Position numbers and translations under genes: made by a program | Notes under the pieces: model-generated | The model's database searches: none | What the model was told of the DNA's origin: nothing | What the model saw: only the letters and a program-made list of their open reading frames with translations | Assembly: GCA_947044365.1 (NCBI GenBank) | Contig: OX345636.1 | Span: 58,717,537-58,781,536, forward strand | Source: Petrosia ficiformis | Lineage: Eukaryota; Porifera; Demospongiae; Haplosclerida; Petrosiidae | Length of the DNA: 64,000 nt | Reading direction: 5' to 3' | In this document: piece by piece, positions 36,870-46,691 of the stretch | Layout of the letters: each line of letters starts with the position of its first letter | How positions within the stretch are numbered: position 1 is the stretch's first letter

Positions 36870-37153
36870 TATGGCCCGTAGGACCATCCTTATGATTGCT
36901 TTCCCAGTCCCCAAATTTATATGTTTGTATCACTTATGCCAGTAAGCATTGTAGACATAGTTAAGGAAGTTACATTGTTCCAGGGGGCTCGGTCAATTAA
37001 TGGGCATGGTGAGTAATACCTACAGAGCTTGAGAGCAAAGAAAGCTGCTTGTAGCTTTACTAGTTAATGTAGAAGCTGGAACCTATTCTACCTGAAATAT
37101 ATTCCTAAAGTTCTACAAGGTCCTTTAAAAGGTAAGGAAAGTAGATAATCAAA
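36870..37153 (-). repeat. dispersed repeat family C, copy 1
   Basis: TTTTATGGCCCGTAGGACCAT..ATGATTGCTTTCCCA, CTTAAGG-type and GGGCTCGGTCAATTAATGGGC blocks are the inverted counterpart of 63,280-63,585. A short copy of the GGCCATAAAA end is at 40,030-40,080. Confidence 0.7.
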
Positions 37154-37495
37154 CAGGGTTCTCGCCAGAAATTTATGTAAGAAGGGTACGCGCGCGAAGC
37201 GAGCGGAATTTTTTTAGTTTATAATTAATCGACATGCCCACTAAGTTTGACCACGTGAGTTTCATTTACGTGTCAAGATGCCTCCTATAAAGAAAACGAG
37301 GATAGATGTCAGTCAGAAGACTCTAGGCTATGATAGCTATCAACTACAGCTTCAAACAGCTAGCGGTAAACAAACTATTGTATATTAATATAAAGTTCAA
37401 GAAGGGTACAATGGGGATTTTGAGCCTTCAAGAAGGGTACTTTTCATGTTAAGAAGGGTTCTGTACCCTTCAAAAAAAGCCTAACGAGAACCCTG
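37154..37495. mobile_element. 342-bp hAT deletion derivative with 8-bp TSD
   Basis: The ends CAGGGTTCTCG and CGAGAACCCTG are perfect inverted repeats, flanked on both sides by TAATCAAA, the 8-bp duplication expected for hAT. An internal ATG at 37,278 opens MPPIKKTRIDVSQKTLGYDS... and runs to a GTAAAC-type donor at about 37,366. It looks like the first exon of a hAT transposase kept after deletion of the rest. Direct AAGAAGGGTAC repeats fill the right half. Confidence 0.85.
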
Positions 37496-37578
37496 TAATC
37501 AAAATAATAGGCTGTTGTGTTTCAGGCATGATAAAGTTATGGTAACATGAAGTGCACAAGCCAAAGGTAAGTGACTTA

Positions 37579-39425
<1,847 letters not shown>

Positions 39426-39778
39426 TCACACAGACACACACGTGGAAAACAGATAGATAAACAGTAAGGGCTAAGCAAGGGCGCGCTTGTGTTTTTACCG
39501 GAGAGGTGTGGCTCGGGTAAACTTTTAACCCGTTAACAGCCATAGACGTATTTTTACATCGAATCATGTGCGTTGACAAAATTAATACTGTCGTTTCCAG
39601 TAATCTTGCAACTGCGCTCTCAAACCGGAGATGACGTAATTATACTTACAATATAAAAAATAGTAAACATCACAGCAAACACCACATGATGAGAGTAAAT
39701 TGATTGGCTAAATGTTATACCACACCCATTCCCGCTTTGACATTTTTTGTTGCAAGATTGATGCAAATGACAGTACAG

Positions 39779-39997
39779 ACTCGATTATTGGTCGGGCGTA
39801 GCCCAACCTTCGCGGAAAAAAAAAAACGGAGGGTCGGGTGTTATTTCCTGTCATGTGATTAAACTTATTATTATAATAAAAGATATGACGTTGCTGCGTT
39901 CTGCATTCTGATTGGGCTGCAATATTTTTGAAAATTCTTGACACCAGACCCTCCGTTTTATCCGTGAGAGTTGGGCTACGACCGACAAGTACTCGAT
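39779..39997. mobile_element. MITE of about 205 bp with TIRs related to the 41-46 kb transposon
   Basis: The left end GGTCGGGCGTAGCCCAACC...CGGAGGGTCGGGTG and the right end (reverse-complemented) GTCGGTCGTAGCCCAACT...CGGAGGGTCTGGTG are inverted repeats. ACTCGAT flanks both sides (39,779-39,785 and 39,991-39,997). The order GTCxGxCGTAGCC-xxACC-spacer-GGAGGGTCTGGTG is the same as in the TIR at 41,158. There is no ORF. Confidence 0.75.
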
Positions 39998-40024
39998 GTA
40001 GTCTAGTCTAGTCTACGTCTCGCA

Positions 40025-40080
40025 AGTCAGACCGCACCCCGTGGAAAGCAATTATAGGGATGGCCCTACGGGCCATAAAA
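40025..40080 (+). repeat. family C terminal fragment
   Basis: GACCGCACCCCGTGGAAAGC and GGGATGGCCCTACGGGCCAT match the end of the repeat at 63,536-63,582. Confidence 0.65.
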
Positions 40081-40084
40081 AGAT

Positions 40085-40830
40085 TATATGTACGCAGCAG
40101 GTTGCCTCTTTTTCCTGATTTGCTCCCTGTCTAGAGAGATCTAATTCCCATCTTGTCAGGAGCAAATTTCGCAATTTCTTTGGTAAATCTCCCAATAGGA
40201 AATAATATCTTTGGCTGATAGACCTGTATCTTCAACAACTGCTGACAGATTCTTTGAACCAGCTATCTTTACCAGAAGAAGCTAAAGAGCAAGATAGAAT
40301 AATAAGGACATCTTCTACTAAAACAGAGGCATTCCCTTCATAAATTCTATTCCAAAACTTAACAGCTTTCAATTTTGTACAGACCCAGACTGGATACAAA
40401 CTCAATTCACTCAGAACTGCTGAGTTAGAGGTGTTAAGAGGAACTTCTAGTATATACTTGGCAAAAGGATTCTTTCAATTGATTCACCATAGTCCCATAG
40501 TTCACTAACATACGTCAATACAGGCATCACTATTACATTAAATATATGGCATAATATTTGAGGGAAGAGAAACGAATACTTCCTGAACATTCTAAACATG
40601 TTTGCCATGGCTTTCAGGCCACCTTAGCAACATTTTCAACACCAAATTTAGTTTACAAACTTTAAAACCAAGATACTTAAATTGGTCCTCTACCTCCAAA
40701 ATCTTGCCTTTGTAAGTCTGCTTACAATCTGTAACAAATCTGCCTAGTTCTTCTCAGATTAAACTTCCAATTGTGTATTGACAGTATCTCTATAAAGGCA
40801 AAAGTATGACAATACTTTAGTTTATCTATT
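40085..40830 (-). pseudogene. non-LTR retrotransposon RT C-terminal remnant
   Basis: The minus strand, in shifting frames, reads EVEDQFKYLGFKV, then AMANMFRMFRKYSFLFPQI, then a VMPVLTYVSELWDYGES block, then KLKAVKFWNRIYEGN. FKYLG...MPxLTYxSExWGY...AVKFW is the usual order downstream of the RT palm in RTE/CR1/Jockey-like LINEs. Stops and at least three frame changes make it a pseudogene. No 3' tail or target duplication could be defined. Confidence 0.6.
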
Positions 40831-41148
40831 TCACTTACACATGAAAAGAAATGGCAGGATTAAGTGTCCTTCAAAATCATTTCCTGCCAATATAGTATAC
40901 GAATATAACATTCAAATAATTATTTGGCATCTCATTTATTCCAGCATTCCATAAAATGATGCCTTAACTGGGACCAAAAGGCTTTGTTTCGCTATTTTCA
41001 GATTTACTATATCAATTAAAACATATCAATATAGACATTTCGATTATTTGTAATGGATTCTCTTGACGAGGCTTTTTGTTAATTTAAAACCACACATCTT
41101 CACTAATCTCTGTATCTGTCGCAAGCAATTTGTTTAAGAATTTATAAT
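40830..41148. other. unassigned spacer
   Basis: This AT-rich sequence lies between the LINE remnant and the transposon, and no gene was recognised. Confidence 0.35.
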
Positions 41149-41157
41149 GATTATACT

Positions 41158-41230
41158 TAGTCTGGCGTAGCCAGACCCACCGCTGAAGGGAGGAGGGTCT
41201 GGTGAAACGCGTATACTAAAGTTGTTCTAG
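41158..41230 (+). repeat. left TIR of the 5.2-kb transposon
   Basis: It contains nested palindromes: TCTGGC-GTA-GCCAGA at the tip, and CCAGACCC...GGGTCTGG spanning the next 30 bp. The first 59 bp are identical to the right TIR in reverse complement. Confidence 0.95.
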
Positions 41231-41277
41231 TGGAATGCAATTAAGCTGCAGCAATTACGTAATCTCAGTAGGTGTTG

Positions 41278-41285
41278 TATAAATA
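41278..41285 (+). promoter_or_regulatory. candidate TATA box of the DUF6589-like gene
   Basis: TATAAATA lies 61 bp upstream of the ATG at 41,339 and 48 bp inside the left TIR. Confidence 0.5.
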
Positions 41286-41338
41286 TATACACTGCAGATG
41301 AAATAATTATTGTTATAAAATTGTTGAAGCTAATAAAG

Positions 41339-44300
41339 ATGGAAGTTTACTGTTTTGGTTGTGGCAGTGTTTTGGATAAAAGTACAGATAGAAGGAAGCT
41401 AGTTTCTACTGCTGCATCATCGAATCACGTTTTGCTTGTGTGGAAAACATTAGTGTTGGAGAAAGTGTCAATTGCTAGTGAAAAATTAGATGAAGTTATA
41501 AGTGATGTCCAGTCTCCTGGAAGAATATGTAGAAAATGCTTCAGTGCATATGATTGGTATGCAAAGCTGCACACTGAACTTAAGAGCTCACTTGACAATG
41601 CACTGCCAAAGATTCCTTTAAGGTGTGAAGATAGGCAAGGAAGCAGTACTCCAAAACGAACTGAAACTACAGCTAGAATTGCTCCATTGATTCTACCACC
41701 AGAAAACATAGTAGAGTCTCCCCCTGTTGTGGTATGTAGACACTGTGATTATGTATGTTGTGCAGTTTCATTACATTGTATACATAACTGTTATAGCTAT
41801 ATAGTTATATATTTTATGCTTCTTCTATATAGATCCATGTACCCTATCGCAGATCAAGCAAAACATTTCTGATGAACACACCTCGACGTAAACACATGAC
41901 GAAGGCACTTGCTAGAGGGAGTAAGAAGACAGTGGTAGATGACTGCTTTAAGGACTCTGTCACCTACGAATTTGTGAAGAGGAAGTTGAGTAGAATTATA
42001 ACTAGCGAAATAAAGGTATGCTGTTCGACTGCAGTAGGATCGGTAATGAGAAGCTTGCATAATTGTGACTTAAGAGAATTTTGTTGGAAGAAGCTTAATG
42101 AAGAGATGACTACACATGCTCCTCTTTTAACGTATATTCTGCAGTCATGTCTGAACACAAAGACACCCAGAGATAACACAGTTGCCATTATTGGTGTGTG
42201 TGGTGCCCTAATCTTCAACCATCGTTTCAAGCACATGAACCTTGTGCAGAAGATAATTTCGCTGATTTTGTATTGTGGCCATGCTGGAAAAAATGTAAGT
42301 TTGTGTGAACTTTATTATGTTAATGTTTACATGTTTTATGCAGGTATACACAAGACTGCATAAACTTAACCTAACTGTTTCTCACAAATCTCTTACAAAA
42401 CTTGTTGGTACTCTTGGCAATGACTTTGACTTGATAGTTATGAGAGATTGGAGAGATCCGTACATACCACTACTCAATGCTACCATTGTAAGTTCAATCA
42501 TTATAAAATTTATGATAAGTATATGTCATAATTAAAATATATATAGTTCACTACAGATGTGGATCAACCTACAGTATTACCTATTATGGACTCCGTTTTC
42601 AATGAAGAGTCTGATGAAGATGATAATGATTATTCAGATGCCTCAGAAACATCATCTGAATCAGAAATAGATTTTTCATCAGGTGATGAGCATGTCTTCT
42701 TCTCTGATGATTCGAATGAGTATGATTCTGAAGATGAGAAACCCCTAAGAGCACAACCTGAAACTGTTTTAGAGCCAGCTCTTGATATTGAAGTTGTAGA
42801 AGTTCATTCACCAAAAATAGTTGGGTATACTCTCTGTGGTGATAATATTGACAAGAATGTCCGTCGTCGATATCAACGATCTGACCAACAAACTCTTTCA
42901 TTACATTACTTTCACTCGTTTGCAGTAAGAAACAGGATTGATTTTTCAGCGCTTTCAGACAAAATTCCAGGTCCATTGACAAAATCAAGTATAGTCTCCT
43001 CAATCATACCTAGTGCTGTGGATGATCAAAGAATGTATACGAATGTTGCCATACTAATTTCACGTGTCTTAGTGAATAACATGGATTTCTTTCAGTCTAC
43101 TTTTTCAGATGTTGTATGTTGGCACATAGAACACAAACACTACAAAGCAATGTCAACAAAGTCAGTTGTGGTAAGTGTGTTCATCCATAAGTAGATGTGC
43201 TAACTAGTGGTTTTACAATGGTGTGAATATTTGTAATTTACACTATATATTTTGTGTTTATTGTGTAATGTACAAATTAGAATGTATTATCAACACCTAT
43301 TACTTATTAATTTTGCACATCAGGTTCCACTTGGTGTGATTTTAAAAAATGAAATGAAAGGTGACGAAATGGTAGAAATTGTTAAACATCTCCATCAATA
43401 TGTGCCTTCGGTAGAATATTCTGAGCAGGTTACCATTAGTAGTTCAGAGAATGTGACACTAGTGAAATCAACTTCACACCAAATACTCCTTGGAGGTGAC
43501 CAGCTGACGGCTGCAAGGGTAAGAAGTGCACAGAGATCTCGTTTGAATAGTGAGACAATCAGTGAAAAGTTGTCAGGATTTATAGCAGTAGTAGAAGATT
43601 GGCATACAAAAGCTAATTTTCTTGGGGTAAGTATTATTTTTGATATAATAATTATTCATAATTAATTGTTGTTGTTTTTAGCTCATTTGGAGGTATTTCT
43701 ATTCTGTAAAGTCTGCTTCAGATCATGGTACACTGTACCAACTTCGAAACCTAATTAACAGGACAAGTGTGGTCAATAAACCACTTGATGACTTCAATGC
43801 ATGCGATGACTTCTTTGAACTCATAGTAACATGCCATATATTGCATGCTGCCATGAATTTGCTGGGAATGAAGAATCTTAATGATATCCCTGTACATCAT
43901 ACAATTACTGATGGACAAGAAACGTGGTTGCAAACGGGTAATGATAGGAAACAAATTCTTGATGTGATATCAAAGGATATACTTGATAATTTCACTACAA
44001 TCAAGTTCAGCTCACAAGGGAATCGTGAGGGTTTATTACAGGATAAGATCTACATGTATGCTGAGCAGTTACTCACAGTTGGGTCTATATATCTAGAATT
44101 TTGTGATGCCATTAGGGAAGGAGATGGTGAGCGTGTATTATGTTGTTATCGATATTTTCTGCCAATGTTTATAGCCTCTGGCAGAAAGAACTATGCTGTG
44201 GAATCATTTAATATGCTTGCTCAACATAAACTTCTTTCACCACGCCAGTCAGAGGAGCTTATATGGAGTAGATTTGTTAATGTGCATGGTATACAAGGTC

Positions 44301-44674
44301 ACAATATTCCTAAAGACTTACATATGGAGCACTTGAACCGTGTTTGCAAGGATTGCATTCATGGCCTTCGTGCGAATAAAACTGAAGCTGCAATAACAAG
44401 AGTAGGCAAAGCTTTAGGAACAATTGCACCTGTTATTAATAAATTTGATCAGGACAATGGGGTTAGAGAGACATCAGGCAAGCACAAGAAATCAAGCAAT
44501 GACAAAGACAGGAATTTAATATTAGGTGAACTTAGTCGTTTGAATGTTTTTCAAAGCATGGGACATCGTAGCCATTCCACTTTCAAAAGCCCAAAAGACA
44601 TACTTCACACCTTATCAAATCAACAACTTCAAAAATGGATAACTGACCATTTAGTTAGCTGTAATATGGTGTAA
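41339..44674 (+). CDS. DUF6589-like protein, candidate transposase, six exons
   Basis: Exons are 41,339-41,731, 41,833-42,294, 42,344-42,487, 42,547-43,170, 43,324-43,626 and 43,682-44,674. All five introns are GT..AG, 49-153 bp and phase 0, giving 972 residues. The ATG has A at -3 and G at +4; an in-frame TTG six codons upstream is not used. The N-terminus has C5-x2-C8 and C64-x2-C67, a ZAD-like spacing that suggests a zinc-binding DNA-recognition module. An acidic Ser/Asp/Glu tract covers about 353-398. The most family-like block is LLGGDQLTAARVRSAQR (about 595-611), then VVEDWHTKANFLG..W (about 631-645) and GTLYQLRNLINR. NYAVESFNMLAQH lies at about 812. Asp600, Asp633 and Glu816 are candidate catalytic acids, but this is a guess. 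The fold resembles the uncharacterised Pfam DUF6589 family (recalled, not searched). Its place between perfect TIRs suggests it is the transposase. Confidence 0.88.
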
Positions 44675-44757
44675 TATAATTGGTGGATTATAATTATCAG
44701 ATACTTTACATTAAGATGCTTTGTTATGATATACAATTGTTATATTATTATAGTTAT
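44675..44757. terminator. shared 3' interval of convergent genes
   Basis: Only 83 bp separate the stop codons of the two convergent genes. An AATAAA at 44,771-44,776, usable by the plus-strand transcript, lies inside the coding end of the minus-strand gene, so the two mRNAs probably overlap. Confidence 0.5.
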
Positions 44758-46184
44758 TTACAAAAATGTGAATAAAACTTGGTTTTTACAACACTGTTTA
44801 CAAATACAGGTTTTTGAACAGATGTCACAACACAAACATTTACAAATCATATCTTTATGTACATAGTTATCTGTGTTCATGAATAGGTACTTTTTCCGGC
44901 AAATATCTTTATTATCTTGATAGTCTATCATGTTTTTAGTGTGATAAAGGCGATTTCTAATTTTATTTTTTAGTAGAAGTGCTATACTTGGATTTCCATC
45001 TCGACCTGCTCTGCCTGTCTGCTGGATATATGATTCTATGTCTTCTGGAATGCCCAAATGAATAACCTGTCTAACATCAGGGCAGTCAATGCCCATTCCA
45101 AATGAAATAGTAGCACACACTATCCTAAGAGGAGCTGCAACATCTGAGAATGACTTTAAAATCTCAGTACGAATTCTATTCTCTGTACAACTAGAGAACA
45201 TCTCAACAAGTCGGAAACGAGAGAGGTCTGGGGCATCAATTGGATCTGTAAAACCACCACCAAGTCCATTTTGAAAGTACATGTACAGTCTTGAACATTC
45301 TTCAAAACGCTGACAATAAATAATAATGCGTGGCAGAGATGTCCTTTCTATTTGAAGCCGATTCAATAGTGGAGCAAATGTCTCAGCAATATCTGTGTAC
45401 TCTGACATTGCATACATTATATTTTCCTTGCATGGAGAGATTGCAATTATTGTTGGTTTTTTCATGCCTAAAATTGCGCATATCTCCTTTCTCAAAGTTA
45501 TAGTAGCAGTAGCAGTAAGTGCTAGCAAGGGTACACCTTTGGGTACTAGGCTTCGGATTTCACTTGTTCTGAGCAAGATTCTTCTGAAAGAGTCTCCCCT
45601 GAAAATATATTTTGAAAGTCAAATTTACCAATTGGGAAATCTAGGTCTAATCAACTTACCATTTTTTAATGCAGTGAGCCTCGTCAACTACAAATGCTTT
45701 GAGCCTGTGACGATAGTGATCTTTTGTTAAAAGCTCCCTCCACTGTCGGGAATTTATTAGAATCTCTGGTGTAAAAAACAGTAACTGATAGTTAGCCTCT
45801 CGAACACTTTGTTTTACGTCTTCAGTAGTTGTACTTACTACACATGCTACTGACAACCCCTTCTTTGAGAAAGTAGATACCTAAGTTAACAACACAAAAT
45901 AGAAATCATTCATGAGTGCTTATGGTATCACAAACCTGATCTATCATGATAGCTGTCAGTGGACTTACAACAATTACTATTGATGGCTTTTCAATGGGGT
46001 AGAGATTATCAAACACCCAAGGAAGGCAAGCATAGCAAAGACTCTTTCCATACCCTGTTGGAAGCACACCAAATACATCTTCTCCTTTCACAACGCTGAT
46101 TATCACATCCATCTGCTTATCCTTTAATGAATCATACCCTAATCTCTTCGCAGCAGTCGTTGAAGCCATTACTACATCTGTCAT
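44758..46184 (-). CDS. RecQ-like superfamily 2 DNA helicase, three exons
   Basis: Exons 46,184-45,936, 45,880-45,660 and 45,598-44,758 join through 55- and 61-bp GT..AG introns (phases 0 and 2) into 436 residues. In order: a LGYDSLKDKQMDVI Q-motif (about 15-28), GVLPTGYGKS Walker A (39-48), VVSPLTAIMIDQ motif Ia, VVDEAHCIKKWGDSFRR motif II and aromatic-rich loop (147-163), and LALTATAT motif III (182-189). ATISFGMGID follows as motif V (about 319-328), then QQTGRAGRDG motif VI (349-358). A Cys-rich tail (CKCLCCDICSKTCICKQC) replaces or degenerates the RecQ zinc-binding domain. No HRDC or winged-helix region is seen, so it is a short RecQ core. RecQ enzymes unwind DNA 3' to 5'; here it may process transposition intermediates. 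An upstream ATG is possible, but 46,184 gives the best context before the Q-motif. Confidence 0.92.
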
Positions 46185-46292
46185 TTCAGATCTCTTCTCG
46201 CAGGTGATAATAATATTCATAACAGTGATAATCATATTCATAAACAAATAATAATATTCATTGTGACCACAATCGCTGCACTGTAGGCTGCA

Positions 46293-46365
46293 GTAGGACA
46301 ACTTTGGTATACGCGTTTCACCAGACCCTCCTCCCTTCAGCGGTGGGTCTGGCTACGCCAGACTA
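46293..46365 (-). repeat. right TIR of the 5.2-kb transposon
   Basis: Inverted copy of the left TIR with three mismatches in the inner 14 bp, followed by the GATTATACT target duplication. Confidence 0.95.
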
Positions 46366-46439
46366 GATTATACTATGGTGTACATGAAAAGTGTTATAAG
46401 TTACCTCAATTCCACATCACCTTGTTTCTTTAGTATCTT

Positions 46440-46691
46440 CTGTATTTCACCCTTCGCATGAAATTCGGACTGTAATCCGAGAGCCACGCCTCATTTGTAT
46501 ATTTCGCGCGCCCACCCACGCCGCTCGAACCCGTACTAAATCTTGGGAGCGAACACACATGACATTATTATGAATAATAAGAGTGGATACGCCCTGTTTT
46601 CAAAACAGTTAAGTTAGAGGGCGTATCCAAAATTCCTTTTGTGCTGTGACTCTGTTTCCCAGAATAAGACCAATTAAGGTTACAAAGGGAC
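46440..46691 (+). promoter_or_regulatory. probable promoter region of the ankyrin-like gene
   Basis: A locally GC/CpG-rich stretch (TTTCGCGCGCCCACCCACGC at 46,500) precedes the first exon. At 46,583-46,627 GGATACGCCCT and AGGGCGTATCC form a perfect 11-bp inverted repeat. A CCAAT-like ACCAATTAAG lies 20-25 bp before the ATG. No clear TATA box. Confidence 0.45.

Larger units (their letters stand above)
41158..46365. mobile_element. complete 5.2-kb DNA transposon with DUF6589-like and RecQ-like genes
   Basis: The terminal inverted repeats (41,158-41,230 and 46,293-46,365) are about 73 bp, identical over the first 59 bp and starting TAGTCTGGCGTAGCCAGACC. GATTATACT directly abuts both ends (41,149-41,157 and 46,366-46,374), a perfect 9-bp target duplication. 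Inside are two convergent multi-exon genes without stops or frameshifts: a 972-aa DUF6589-like protein (plus) and a 436-aa RecQ-like helicase (minus). No hAT, mariner, piggyBac or MULE-like transposase is present. Near-identical ends and intact genes point to recent, possibly ongoing, mobility. From memory, transposase-plus-SF2-helicase coding is reported for the Academ superfamily, but its target duplications are 3-4 bp, so the 9-bp duplication is unexpected. Confidence 0.93.

Noticed and set aside
41321..41872. 183-aa protein ending at 41,872
   Set aside because: This frame reads through a clear GTATGT donor at 41,732. The spliced model continues the family-like sequence.
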